In this document: in pieces, positions 44,250 through 52,848 of the stretch | How positions within the stretch are numbered: position 1 is the first letter of the stretch | Layout of the letters: the number at the start of each line of letters is the position of its first letter | From: an uncultured Dysgonomonas sp. | Lineage (GTDB): Bacteria > Bacteroidota > Bacteroidia > Bacteroidales > Dysgonomonadaceae | Direction: 5' to 3' | NCBI RefSeq assembly: GCF_934668725.1 | Contig: NZ_CAKUOF010000001.1 | Span: 338,881 to 402,880, forward strand | Length of the DNA: 64,000 nt | Notes under the pieces: model-generated | Seen by the model: the letters and a program-made list of their open reading frames with translations, nothing else | What the model was told of the DNA's origin: nothing | The model's database searches: none | Translations under genes and position numbers: made by a program

Positions 44250-44262
44250 TTCAAACTGCTTC
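44233..44262. terminator. Hairpin between the TOPRIM-like gene and rpmA
   Basis: GAAGCAGCTTGAA (44233-44245) faces TTCAAACTGCTTC (44250-44262) with one pair that is G-T on the minus-strand RNA and a mismatch on the plus. It overlaps the last codons of the TOPRIM-like gene and fits better as the rpmA terminator. Confidence 0.65.
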
Positions 44263-44284
44263 TCTTATCTTAAAGAATCTGCTA

Positions 44285-44554
44285 TTACGCTTCTGCTTCT
44301 GCTTGTGGAACTACAGATACGAATGATCTTTCATTCTTTCTTCTACGGAATGCAACTACTCCATCAACAAGAGCAAATAATGTATGATCTTTACCGATAC
44401 CTACATTTTCACCTGGATGATGAGTTGTTCCTCTTTGACGAACGATGATGTTACCAGCTTTTACTGTTTCACCACCAAATGCTTTAACGCCTAATCGTTT
44501 ACTTTCCGATTCACGGCCGTTCTTCGAGCTACCTACACCTTTCTTGTGTGCCAT
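44285..44554 (-). CDS. rpmA: 50S ribosomal protein L27
   Basis: Ribosomal protein near the peptidyl-transferase centre, 89 residues. The N-terminus MAHKKGVGSSKNGRESESKR is the usual one, without the extra cleaved leader seen in Firmicutes. GGETVKAGNIIVRQRGT and HHPGENVGIGKDHTLFA are the family core. It follows rplU by 19 nt. Confidence 0.98.
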   Translation of the reverse strand: MAHKKGVGSSKNGRESESKRLGVKAFGGETVKAGNIIVRQRGTTHHPGENVGIGKDHTLFALVDGVVAFRRRKNERSFVSVVPQAEAEA

Positions 44555-44573
44555 TTTCTTCTAATTTTACTGA

Positions 44574-44885
44574 TTAAGCAATAATATCTTTAACTGTAAC
44601 TTGTGTAAATTGTTGACGGTGACCGTTCAACTTGCGATATCCTTTTCTTCTTTTTTTATGAAAAATAAGAACTTTATCACCTTTAACTTGGTCTCCAACT
44701 GTAAGGATAACTTTTGCTCCGCTTACAAAAGGTGCACCAACGGTTACAGCACCGTTTTTGTCAACTAATAATACTTTCTCGATTTCAAGATCAGCACCAC
44801 TGTCTGCTGTTACTCTGTGAACAAACAATTTTTGATCTTTCTCAACTTTGAATTGTTGTCCTTGAATTTCTACAATTGCGTACAT
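44574..44885 (-). CDS. rplU: 50S ribosomal protein L21
   Basis: 23S rRNA-binding protein, 103 residues from the ATG at 44885 (MYAIVEIQGQQFKVEKDQ). A start two codons further up would be TTG and is not needed. The KVLIFHKKRRKGYRKLNGHRQ segment is the C-terminal L21 signature. rplU-rpmA order is standard. A -7 box lies 83 nt upstream at 44968-44975. Confidence 0.97.
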   Translation of the reverse strand: MYAIVEIQGQQFKVEKDQKLFVHRVTADSGADLEIEKVLLVDKNGAVTVGAPFVSGAKVILTVGDQVKGDKVLIFHKKRRKGYRKLNGHRQQFTQVTVKDIIA

Positions 44886-44967
44886 TTGCAATATAAATTT
44901 TTACAAGTTATGAGCCTGAGGCGAACTATTTTATATAGTTTCTTGTCTGCCTATTAGCAATCGGGAG

Positions 44968-44999
44968 CAAAATTACAAATATTTCGTCAATTACACAAG
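44968..44999 (-). promoter_or_regulatory. Promoter of rplU-rpmA
   Basis: Minus strand CTTG (44996-44999), 20 nt, then TAATTTTG (44968-44975), a near-complete match to the Bacteroidota pattern. Confidence 0.65.
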
Positions 45000-45016
45000 C
45001 CACAATAATGTATATT

Positions 45017-45553
45017 TTATTTTTTAAGAATATAGATCAGTTTTCCTGAAAAATTTTGAGGAATCGAATTAATAAATTCAGTATAATCGATTCCATTTAT
45101 AGTTCCTTCAACCTTCAACATCTTAATTAGAATATCCCGGGTAAAGTCACCTCTCATCTCCAATAAAGAGTTGGAGATTTTATATGTATGAGTAAGGGTT
45201 TCCTTAATATCAATATCCTCAACATATATCTTATTATTTTCAAAATAATATTTTTCTCTGCTATTAAGAGTCAAAGATGGATCTTTTTTAGGTATTGTTG
45301 TTGTTACAACGTATTCTTTATCAAACACCATATTTATAGTATTCTGTTGCAATGATTGAACAAAAGACTTGTTTATCAATTCGTCAAATGGAGAATAGTT
45401 TGATTCTAGTTTTACAGATTTAACAACCCATTTTCCGATTATCATTTCTTTTGCTTGAGCGTCATCCGTAATAAATACCTCATCATCATCGCCCCCACAA
45501 GCAGAAAACCCTAAAAAGATACATGAAAGTAGACAGAATACTAATTTTTTCAT
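45017..45553 (-). CDS. Lipoprotein of unknown function, lipocalin-like pattern
   Basis: A 178-residue predicted lipoprotein. The signal peptide MKKLVFCLLSCIFLGFSAC ends with Cys19, followed by GGDDDE. The mature part begins with a GKWVVKSVKLES strand (a GxW motif as in lipocalin-like Bacteroidales proteins) and continues as alternating strands through EKYYFENNKIYV and LTHTYKISNSLLEM. That fits a small beta-barrel that binds a ligand, but no ligand is known. It is a lone minus-strand gene whose 3' end lies next to the rplU promoter. Confidence 0.78.
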   Translation of the reverse strand: MKKLVFCLLSCIFLGFSACGGDDDEVFITDDAQAKEMIIGKWVVKSVKLESNYSPFDELINKSFVQSLQQNTINMVFDKEYVVTTTIPKKDPSLTLNSREKYYFENNKIYVEDIDIKETLTHTYKISNSLLEMRGDFTRDILIKMLKVEGTINGIDYTEFINSIPQNFSGKLIYILKK

Positions 45554-45703
45554 AGTGCTAAATAATCTTTTAGATAAATAAAATGTGTTTGATATAAAAT
45601 TAATGTTCCAAATATAGCCAATTCGTCTTATCCGATATTATTTTCACGAAAAAATTAATAGATAAAATACTCCCCCATAGCTCTCTGTTTTGAATATTTG
45701 TGT

Positions 45704-45711
45704 TACTTTTG
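45704..45711 (+). promoter_or_regulatory. -7 box for the TetR-family gene
   Basis: TACTTTTG followed by CAC matches TAnnTTTG, 36 nt before the ATG. A TTTTG only 11 nt upstream is too near to be its -33 partner. Confidence 0.6.
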
Positions 45712-45747
45712 CACAAAACATAAAAGACTGTGCAGTTTTATTAAGAT

Positions 45748-46332
45748 ATGGCAATAACAAAAACAAGAACTATGTTGATTGACGTCGCCCGGCAATTATT
45801 TGCCAAGCTGGGTGTCGAGAATACAACTATGAATGATATTGCTCTTGCCTCCCATAAAGGCCGCCGGACTCTGTACACATACTTCAACAACAAGAATGAG
45901 GTATTTAAAGCGGTAGTCGAATCCGAATTGGATAAGATGATAAAGGCTCTTCAAGCTGTAGTTGAAAAAGATCTTCCCGCAGATGAAAAACTTATGTTAT
46001 TTTTCTATACACGCCTTGATGCTGTTAAGAATGTAGTAGCACGTAACGGTAATCTTAGAGCCGATTTTTTCCGTGATATCTGGCGTGTACAAAACGTACG
46101 CAAAACATTCGACCGTAAAGAAACCGAAATCCTCAAGGAAATATTACAAAAAGGTGTAGACGAAGGTACATTATCTATGCCAGATGTAGACCTTACTGCC
46201 GAGATTTTACATAATGCATTAAGAGGGTTGGAAGTCCCCTATATCAGGGGTCTTATTAATCCAAATGATTCTGATCATAAAAGACGATATCTTAATATAT
46301 CGCATCTGATTTTTCGAGGAATAAAAAAATAA
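45748..46332 (+). CDS. TetR/AcrR-family transcriptional regulator
   Basis: A 194-residue DNA-binding regulator. The N-terminal TetR HTH is at about 10-56 (LIDVARQLFAKLGVENTTMNDIALAS then RRTLYTYFNNKNEVF, split here). The C-terminal ligand domain (about 75-190) is divergent. It lies 92 nt upstream of fabG on the same strand; a link to fatty-acid metabolism is suggested by this place and by analogy, not by sequence. Confidence 0.92.
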   Translation: MAITKTRTMLIDVARQLFAKLGVENTTMNDIALASHKGRRTLYTYFNNKNEVFKAVVESELDKMIKALQAVVEKDLPADEKLMLFFYTRLDAVKNVVARNGNLRADFFRDIWRVQNVRKTFDRKETEILKEILQKGVDEGTLSMPDVDLTAEILHNALRGLEVPYIRGLINPNDSDHKRRYLNISHLIFRGIKK

Positions 46333-46424
46333 TGATCATACAAACAGTTATTGGTTATAGTAATAAAACGAGTTATTAAGTATTATACATAAATTAATAT
46401 TCACAAATAATTTAATATTTGATT

Positions 46425-47171
46425 ATGAAACTTTTAGAAGGAAAAACAGCAATTATAACTGGCGCTGCCAGAGGTATTGGAAAAGCAATTGCAATAAAAT
46501 ATGCTCAAGAAGGAGCAAACATTGCTTTTACGGATTTAGCTGTTGATGATAACGCAAAACAAACAGAAAAAGAAATAGAAGCCTTAGGTGTAAAAGTTAA
46601 AGCCTATGCATCAAATGCTGCCGATTTTGAAGATACGCATAAAGTAGTAGATGCAATTGTGAAAGATTTCGGTAGAGTAGATATCCTCGTTAACAATGCA
46701 GGTATTACCCGTGATGGTCTGATGATGCGTATGACTGAACAACAATGGGATATGGTAATTAATGTAAACCTAAAATCTGCATTTAACTTCGTTCACGCTA
46801 TTACTCCTATAATGATGAAACAAAAATCAGGAAGCATTATAAATATGAGCTCTGTAGTGGGGCTTTCGGGGAATGCCGGACAAACTAACTACTCTGCATC
46901 CAAAGCCGGTATGATTGGTCTTGCTAAATCTATTGCCAAAGAAGTAGGCTCAAGAGGTATTCGTGCAAACTGTATTTGCCCCGGATTTATTATTACTGAA
47001 ATGACCGGAGCTTTATCGGATGAAGTAAAAGCCAAATGGGCAGAACAAATTCCTCTTCGCCGTGGAGGTACACCTGAAGATGTTGCTAATGTAGCAGTAT
47101 TCTTAGGCTCAGATCTTTCTTCTTATGTTAGTGGACAGGCTATACCAGTTTGCGGTGGAATGAATATGTAA
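46425..47171 (+). CDS. fabG: 3-oxoacyl-[acyl-carrier-protein] reductase
   Basis: Reduces beta-ketoacyl-ACP with NADPH in fatty-acid elongation. It is a short-chain dehydrogenase of 248 residues from the ATG at 46425; a TTG two codons earlier is not used. Visible: TGAARGIG (12-19), LVNNAGITRDGLMMRM, the Ser142/143 region MSSVVG, Tyr156 and Lys160 in NYSASKAG, and CPGFIITEMT. The C-terminal GQAIPVCGGMNM is the usual FabG ending. A terminator follows at 47235. Confidence 0.95.
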   Translation: MKLLEGKTAIITGAARGIGKAIAIKYAQEGANIAFTDLAVDDNAKQTEKEIEALGVKVKAYASNAADFEDTHKVVDAIVKDFGRVDILVNNAGITRDGLMMRMTEQQWDMVINVNLKSAFNFVHAITPIMMKQKSGSIINMSSVVGLSGNAGQTNYSASKAGMIGLAKSIAKEVGSRGIRANCICPGFIITEMTGALSDEVKAKWAEQIPLRRGGTPEDVANVAVFLGSDLSSYVSGQAIPVCGGMNM

Positions 47172-47234
47172 TATTACATATTTCTGAGATTCAAACATTG
47201 AATAGTATTTGATACATTTCTCGAACATAGCATA

Positions 47235-47275
47235 AAAGACGCAAAGAAATAACTAACTTTGCGTCTTTATTTTTT
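47235..47275 (+). terminator. Terminator after fabG
   Basis: A 12-bp perfect stem AAAGACGCAAAG with CTTTGCGTCTTT, 10-nt loop, then T-run. Confidence 0.92.
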
Positions 47276-47286
47276 GCCTACATATT

Positions 47287-47973
47287 ATGACTGTATTATA
47301 CGAAGATAACCATATCATTATTGTAAATAAGACCGTTTCGGAGATTGTACAAGGAGATAAAACCGGAGACAAGCCTCTTTCTGAAATAGTAAAAGAATGG
47401 ATTAAAGAGAAATACAATAAACCAGGAAATGTATTTTGCGGCGTAACACACCGTCTTGACAGACCGGTTAGCGGAATTGTTGTATTTGCTAAAACAAGTA
47501 AAGCACTTCCCCGATTAAATAAGATGTTTCAGGACAAAGAAATAAGAAAAACGTACTGGGCAATTGTAAAGAACAAACCTAGAGAACCGGAAGGCACATT
47601 AACAAATTATTTGGTACGTAACGAAAAGCAAAATAAATCATACGCCTACGATACAGAGAAACCCGATTCAAAGAAAGCCATTCTTCATTACAAATTAATT
47701 GGCCAATCGGACAAGTATAATCTTTTGGAAATCGACCTAGAAACAGGAAGACATCACCAGATTCGTTGTCAACTTGCAAAAATGGGATGCGTAATAAAAG
47801 GAGATTTAAAATACGGTGCTGACCGCTCTAATCCCGATGGAGGAATCAGCTTACATGCACGTAAGATTACGTTTATACATCCTGTTTCAAAAGAATTAAT
47901 CGAAGTTACAGCTCCTGTTCCTGATGATAATTTATGGAAGGCTTTCCAATCTCAATTAGGTAATCAAGAATAA
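47287..47973 (+). CDS. RluA-family RNA pseudouridine synthase
   Basis: A 228-residue pseudouridine synthase. The catalytic aspartate is Asp58 in THRLDRPVSGIVVFAKTS, and the second half shows LLEIDLETGRHHQIRCQLA and IKGDLKYGA, both RluA-type motifs. It has no S4 domain, so it is one of the short RluA members (like RluA or TruC); whether it acts on 23S rRNA or tRNA cannot be told. The start lies 12 nt after the fabG terminator; radA converges on it. Confidence 0.93.
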   Translation: MTVLYEDNHIIIVNKTVSEIVQGDKTGDKPLSEIVKEWIKEKYNKPGNVFCGVTHRLDRPVSGIVVFAKTSKALPRLNKMFQDKEIRKTYWAIVKNKPREPEGTLTNYLVRNEKQNKSYAYDTEKPDSKKAILHYKLIGQSDKYNLLEIDLETGRHHQIRCQLAKMGCVIKGDLKYGADRSNPDGGISLHARKITFIHPVSKELIEVTAPVPDDNLWKAFQSQLGNQE

Positions 47974-48000
47974 TTAATAATAAGGATTTTAGTTTCCATT

Positions 48001-49365
48001 TTATCCAAATAATTGACGGAATGCTTCTTCAACTTTTCGTACAGGGATAATTTCAATATTCACTTTAGAGGTAAAACTCTTTAGGTTATTATGAGGAATA
48101 AGAATTTTAGAGAAACCTAATTTCTCTGCCTCTAATATCCGTTGTTCAATTCTATTTACAGGGCGTATCTCTCCTGATAAACCGACCTCTCCCGACATAC
48201 AAACGTGTCTTTCGACAGCAATATCCAAGCTTGATGATAACACAGCACTGATAACTGCCATATCAATAGCAGGATCATTTACTTTCAGACCTCCGGCTAT
48301 ATTCAAGAATACATCCTTCTGTATTAATTTAAATCCGGCTCTCTTTTCAAGAACTGCCAATAACATATTCATTCTACGACTATCAAAGCCTGTTGCTGAT
48401 CTCTGAGGGGTTCCATAAGCAGCAGTACTAACCAATGCTTGAGTTTCAATTAAAAATGGGCGTACACCTTCTATTGCAGCAGCAATAGAAACACCACTTA
48501 ATCCCTCATGATTTTGTGTAAGCAATAATTCTGACGGGTTACTTACCTCACGCAGACCATTTTGCCTCATTTCATATATACCCAATTCGGCAGTACTACC
48601 AAATCTATTTTTAATACTTCTCAATATGCGGTACATATAGTGCTGGTCTCCTTCAAATTGCAACACCGTATCTACAATATGCTCCAAAACCTTAGGTCCT
48701 GCAATACTACCCTCTTTATTGATATGCCCTATAAGTATTACAGGTGTGCTTGTCTCCTTAGCAAATTTTAAAATTGCCGCAGAACACTCTCTCACTTGCG
48801 CAACACTCCCCGGAGAAGATTCGATCAAGTCTGTGAATATAGTTTGTATAGAATCTATTATAACAAGATCGGGTTTTGTATTTTGAATATGTACAAATAT
48901 CTGTTGTAAATTAGTTTCACATACGATATAACAATTCTGGCTTTTTTCGTTTATTCGATCAGCTCTTAATTTTAATTGCCGAACACTCTCCTCGCCCGAT
49001 ACATACAATACTTTCTGAGAGTTTAAATTTAATACAGTCTGTAATATCAGTGTTGATTTACCGATACCGGGTTCTCCTCCCAAAAGAATCAAAGAACCGG
49101 GAACTAAACCTCCACCTAAGACACGATTAAGTTCTCCATCCTGCAAATCGATGCGAGGCTCTTCTCCTGTTGCTACATCTTGTAATAATATAGGCTTAGC
49201 CTTCGGAGAATCAAACAATGTATCTGTTCGTCTACTGTTGCTATCCTTAGCTATTATTTCTTCTACATACGTATTCCATTCTCCGCAAATAGGACATTTA
49301 CCGAGCCATTTAGCTGAATCGTTACCACAGTTACTACAAACATATACCGATTTGGTCTTAGCCAT
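48001..49365 (-). CDS. radA: DNA repair protein RadA
   Basis: Helicase-like ATPase that drives branch migration in recombination. The 454 residues start at MAKTKSVYVCSNCG. The zinc finger uses Cys10, Cys13, Cys24 and Cys27. A RecA-like core follows with Walker A GEPGIGKST (about 100-108), then the RadA signature IKNRFGSTAELGIYEM, and a C-terminal Lon-protease-like domain (VNDPAIDMAVISAVLSS, GEVGLSGEIRPV). The start at 49365 rather than an upstream TTG at 49380 is supported by a full promoter at 49395-49425. Confidence 0.96.
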   Translation of the reverse strand: MAKTKSVYVCSNCGNDSAKWLGKCPICGEWNTYVEEIIAKDSNSRRTDTLFDSPKAKPILLQDVATGEEPRIDLQDGELNRVLGGGLVPGSLILLGGEPGIGKSTLILQTVLNLNSQKVLYVSGEESVRQLKLRADRINEKSQNCYIVCETNLQQIFVHIQNTKPDLVIIDSIQTIFTDLIESSPGSVAQVRECSAAILKFAKETSTPVILIGHINKEGSIAGPKVLEHIVDTVLQFEGDQHYMYRILRSIKNRFGSTAELGIYEMRQNGLREVSNPSELLLTQNHEGLSGVSIAAAIEGVRPFLIETQALVSTAAYGTPQRSATGFDSRRMNMLLAVLEKRAGFKLIQKDVFLNIAGGLKVNDPAIDMAVISAVLSSSLDIAVERHVCMSGEVGLSGEIRPVNRIEQRILEAEKLGFSKILIPHNNLKSFTSKVNIEIIPVRKVEEAFRQLFG

Positions 49366-49394
49366 TATCTTACAATACAATTATTAAAATACAA

Positions 49395-49425
49395 CAAAGT
49401 TACACTAACAACAAAAGCATCCAAA
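49395..49425 (-). promoter_or_regulatory. Promoter of radA (complete Bacteroidota consensus)
   Basis: Minus strand TTTG (49422-49425), 19 nt, then TAACTTTG (49395-49402), 30 nt before the ATG. GTGAC-type repeats lie just upstream of it. Confidence 0.82.
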
Positions 49426-49435
49426 ATAGTTACAT

Positions 49436-49530
49436 AAGTGACTAAAAAATGTCACTTTCATGAAATAATTAAATTTCTAATTTTCAATACAAAACGAATA
49501 AAAAGGTGACAAAAGTGACAAAGGTGACAC
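49436..49530. repeat. Cluster of GTGAC repeats upstream of radA
   Basis: An inverted pair, AAGTGAC (49436-49442) and GTCACTT (49451-49457) with an 8-nt spacer, lies 10 nt upstream of the radA -33 box. Further up, three direct copies of GTGACA/C stand at 49506, 49515 and 49524, a 9-nt period. Five copies in 95 nt of non-coding DNA suggest binding sites for one protein. The first pair is placed for control of radA. Confidence 0.55.
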
Positions 49531-49612
49531 TTCTTTATAGTTTATTTTTTTTCCTTGACTGCCACTTTTTAGCATCTTAATATTCTTTATAAATAGATAA
49601 AACACTCCTTAT

Positions 49613-49643
49613 AAAAAAATAAGGTCTAAGACCTTATTTTTTT
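49613..49643 (-). terminator. Terminator overlapping the end of the protease gene
   Basis: A 15-bp perfect inverted repeat with seven A and seven T at its ends around a single central A; it contains the stop codon (49634-49636) of the protease on the minus strand. Confidence 0.88.
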
Positions 49644-51328
49644 ATAAATTTCTCGGTGAGTTTACCTGAATCAGATTGAATCACAACCGAATAAACTCCC
49701 TTCTGCCATCCACCAACTCCTATTGTAGCCGTAGAAGCATTGTATCCCGATTTTGTATATATCTGACGACCTGCTAAATCGTATATCTTTATACTTCTTA
49801 TTATTGAGCTTGTATTAACATTTATCTCATTGTCGGCCATAGTAGGGAAAATAACGATATCTTTCGTGTTATTATCAATAATTTCCGGTTCTAAACCCGA
49901 AGGATAATTAGGATCATACCCTTTAAGAGTTTTATTTCCTTCATTTATTGGATCAAGATATTTTTTCATCTGCCGATTTTCTCCTTCCAAATAATCCCAG
50001 TGATAGGAAAATTTACCATAAACATCCGGTCGAAATAAATTAGTACACTCTGACAGACCTCCACTTAGAGTTCCTATAATTAAACCCTCTTGACTAAATA
50101 GAGGAGAGCCTGAGGAGCCTCCTTGTGTAACACTATTTCCGTCATAGACTACTTGCCAAGATGCATTAGGTGCTCCTGTCATAATACCATAAAATGTAGT
50201 TGTAATTATAGGTCTGTTATAAGTTGTGATCTTCTTAAGGTCATAATTAGGATGATGAATAACAACACCTGAAGTTGCCGCAATATTCCTCCTATCCCAT
50301 CCATTATAAAAAGGCTTCCACTCTGTAGGAACATTATCTTTCAATTTAATTAAAGCCCCATCAGAACCTCTGGTTATTACTCCATATGATGTTTCCTCAA
50401 TAGGTGAATTAACTAAGACATCAACTCCAACCAAAGTACGAGTTGTCTCTGGGATAGCCTCTTCATTCTGACAGCCCGGAAACTCAAAATTGAAGTAAAC
50501 AAGCATATTCGAATAATCGATAATTCCATCTGTAACAAAACAATGATTTGCTGTTAAAACATAAGGTGTACCATCACGCTTTGTATTATTAACTAAACTT
50601 CCAGAACAAGCAGTCCACAACTGATTTACTTTAAAATATAAAAGAACAACTCCTCTTTTTTGATTTTTCCAATTATCACCAGCCGAACAGTTTACATTAA
50701 TCATACATGGAGCAGATTGATTGATAGGCTTAGGAGGAGTAATGTATGATCGAGCAGCTCTAGTATTATAAATATATCCGACATCTTCAACGACTAGACG
50801 AGGCTGTTCACTTGAGGTTGCCGATACTACATACTCTAAAGTTATTTTTTCACCGGAGATTATTTCGGTTGCAAAAGAACCTCCTTTCGGGTGAGTACTC
50901 TTGGTATATGCTCCTAAAACTTGCGAATGATCTTCGTTATAAATGAATAATTTTGCTCCCTCAGGAATATAAAAATCTTTATAACTTAAAATCAACCCTT
51001 TTGCCCCTTCTGCATAAATAGTTTGCCGCCATACCTTAATAGAGTCAGAAAAAGTAGTCCAAGTTCCGGTTTTATTTATGTCTATATCAATAGGTAATAC
51101 TCTAGCCACCCGAGCAGGCCCACCATTCTTTTCTACGATCTCATCTTCCCATATAAGTCTCTTTATATCGAGATTGTGATTAACAGAAATGCTACTTACT
51201 GGAGATGCAGACCGAAGAGTATTTACTCGTGAGAAGCTTGGAGGCATACCTCCTTCACTAATCTGCCCAAAAGATGATAAACTAAAAACAGAAGAGATAA
51301 ACAAAAATAAAAGTTGTTTCTTAATCAT
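49634..51328 (-). CDS. Trypsin-like serine protease with type IX secretion signal
   Basis: A 564-residue exported protease. A Sec signal peptide (about 1-21, ending SSFGQ) is followed by a pro-region (about 22-200). The S1 protease domain (about 205-465) has His262 (TANHC), Asp323 (SDGALIKL) and Ser406 (GGSSGSP); this is close to lysyl-endopeptidase-like S1 enzymes of Bacteroidota. The last ~80 residues (about 485-564) are a type A C-terminal sorting domain (IKIYDLAGRQIYT, GVYSVVIQSDSGKLTEKFIKK) for type IX secretion across the outer membrane. It follows aroK by 5 nt on the same strand. Confidence 0.9.
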   Translation of the reverse strand: MIKKQLLFLFISSVFSLSSFGQISEGGMPPSFSRVNTLRSASPVSSISVNHNLDIKRLIWEDEIVEKNGGPARVARVLPIDIDINKTGTWTTFSDSIKVWRQTIYAEGAKGLILSYKDFYIPEGAKLFIYNEDHSQVLGAYTKSTHPKGGSFATEIISGEKITLEYVVSATSSEQPRLVVEDVGYIYNTRAARSYITPPKPINQSAPCMINVNCSAGDNWKNQKRGVVLLYFKVNQLWTACSGSLVNNTKRDGTPYVLTANHCFVTDGIIDYSNMLVYFNFEFPGCQNEEAIPETTRTLVGVDVLVNSPIEETSYGVITRGSDGALIKLKDNVPTEWKPFYNGWDRRNIAATSGVVIHHPNYDLKKITTYNRPIITTTFYGIMTGAPNASWQVVYDGNSVTQGGSSGSPLFSQEGLIIGTLSGGLSECTNLFRPDVYGKFSYHWDYLEGENRQMKKYLDPINEGNKTLKGYDPNYPSGLEPEIIDNNTKDIVIFPTMADNEINVNTSSIIRSIKIYDLAGRQIYTKSGYNASTATIGVGGWQKGVYSVVIQSDSGKLTEKFIKK

Positions 51329-51333
51329 CGTTT

Positions 51334-51873
51334 TTAAAGTATTTGTGTATTACTTATTTTATCCATTAATAGAAGAACATATTTATCTACATCTTCCCTG
51401 TTTACAAGCTCATTAGCTTCAAAAACAATCTTAGCGCGGCTGTAGTGAGGCTCTCTTCGGTTTAAGTTATCCTTTACAAACAACAGAAGTTCTTCTTCAC
51501 TTTTATCCTTAATCAAAGGACGTTTTTCTTTGCACAGGTTTAACCTTGCTGATAATAATTCAGAGCTGGCTTTCATATAAATGGTTATACCGGCATCATT
51601 CATAACCTCCATATTATCATAAAAACAAGGAGCTCCCCCTCCTGTTGAAATTACAACATTTTCGAATTGGGCAACCTCCTTGAGTACCTTATTTTCTATT
51701 TCCCGAAACCCCTCTTCTCCCAATTGCTCAAATAGCTGAGAGATCGTTTTATTATATCTATTCTGGATAAAATGGTCTAAATCAACAAATTCCAAGTTTA
51801 GCAATTTAGCCAACTCTTTACCTGCTGTGGTTTTTCCGACCCCCATATATCCTATTAAGAAAATACGTGTCAT
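51334..51873 (-). CDS. aroK: Shikimate kinase
   Basis: Phosphorylates shikimate in aromatic amino-acid synthesis. It has 179 residues. The P-loop is GYMGVGKTT (8-16), followed by LEFVDLDHFIQ (shikimate-binding acid), FREIENKVL and ISTGGGAPC. A -7 box (TATTTTTG, minus strand, 51887-51894) lies 14 nt upstream of the ATG. The protease gene behind it is an unexpected companion in function but is tightly spaced. Confidence 0.95.
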   Translation of the reverse strand: MTRIFLIGYMGVGKTTAGKELAKLLNLEFVDLDHFIQNRYNKTISQLFEQLGEEGFREIENKVLKEVAQFENVVISTGGGAPCFYDNMEVMNDAGITIYMKASSELLSARLNLCKEKRPLIKDKSEEELLLFVKDNLNRREPHYSRAKIVFEANELVNREDVDKYVLLLMDKISNTQIL

Positions 51874-51886
51874 AAGATGCTTTTTA

Positions 51887-51894
51887 CAAAAATA
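51887..51894 (-). promoter_or_regulatory. Possible -7 box for aroK
   Basis: Minus strand TATTTTTG matches TAnnTTTG, 14 nt before the ATG, which would make a very short leader. Confidence 0.4.
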
Positions 51895-52029
51895 AGAAAA
51901 TAAATATAGGAAAAATTATTTATAAAGAATTATTAAGGTCTTAACCCTTTCGACTATTTAGATAACTCAAAATCTAATAAGTACCTATATTTAAAGAATA
52001 ACAACAAATACTGAACAAAAATCTAACTT

Positions 52030-52848
52030 CTATATTTTCGTTAATCTCAATGTTGTACAGACTTTTAAAAAGACTTTAAAAAGAAAATGAATCCATTTTT
52101 TAGAATGAACAAAGTCTACAACAAATCCATTTCTTGACAAGTAATACAATCTGTCAATCTCTCTGTAGACCTGATCGGATAGTTCTTCCTGAGCCACTTT
52201 CCTTTTTTCTGCTAAGATAGCTTTTCCTCCAATCGTGCTGCTCAAACCATCTGTATTATAGATCGCAATATCTACATCAACATATTGAACATTTTCGCCA
52301 TGTATACCTATGGCTATCAGAAAATGCTTCCAGTCAGACATTATGCGAAGCGTTTCATCATAATATCCATATTCATCAAACATCTCTCTTTTCACAAGAA
52401 AAGCCTGATGACATAAAAAGCCCGAATAAATATCATACAACGAAAATAACCAGTCACGATTTCTATAACTATCGTCTTTTCTCAACTTTCCTTTTTCGTC
52501 CCAGATAATATTACCGCACACAAAATTCTCCTTCACATCATTCTTGAAGATATCACTTAACACATCATTCGAAGCAAAAACATCTCCAGAATTTAGAAAA
52601 TAGCAATATTCCCCATGTGCTGCATAGATACCTTTATTCATGGCATTATATATACCCGAATCAGACTCAGTTACCCAATAATCAATCCTATCTTTATTAG
52701 CCTCAATAACATCATCACTCCCATCCGTAGAGGCACCATCAATTACAATAAACTCATAATCAGTAAAGGTTTGAGATAAGACACTATTTATAGTCTTCTC
52801 CAAACCAACCTTATTATTCCAATTTATGGTTACAATGGATACTTTCAT
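52030..52848 (-). CDS. Family 2 glycosyltransferase (WcaE-like paralogue)
   Basis: A 272-residue GT-A enzyme, predicted to add a sugar to a lipid-linked glycan at the inner face of the membrane. The first strand VSIVTINWNN, then IVIDGASTDGS (Asp37), DSGIYNAMNKGI and FLNSGD (NSGD at 86-89, the metal-binding acid region) are typical of the WcaE-like group. It is the last gene of the polysaccharide operon and overlaps the previous gene by 4 nt (ATGA). Paralogues are at 53739-54539 and the first half of 62368-63885. Donor and acceptor unknown. Confidence 0.9.
   Translation of the reverse strand: MKVSIVTINWNNKVGLEKTINSVLSQTFTDYEFIVIDGASTDGSDDVIEANKDRIDYWVTESDSGIYNAMNKGIYAAHGEYCYFLNSGDVFASNDVLSDIFKNDVKENFVCGNIIWDEKGKLRKDDSYRNRDWLFSLYDIYSGFLCHQAFLVKREMFDEYGYYDETLRIMSDWKHFLIAIGIHGENVQYVDVDIAIYNTDGLSSTIGGKAILAEKRKVAQEELSDQVYREIDRLYYLSRNGFVVDFVHSKKWIHFLFKVFLKVCTTLRLTKI

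Noticed and set aside
49506..49530. GTGACA repeats as a possible CRISPR or satellite array
   Set aside because: Only three copies of about nine bases without spacers; treated as putative binding sites instead.
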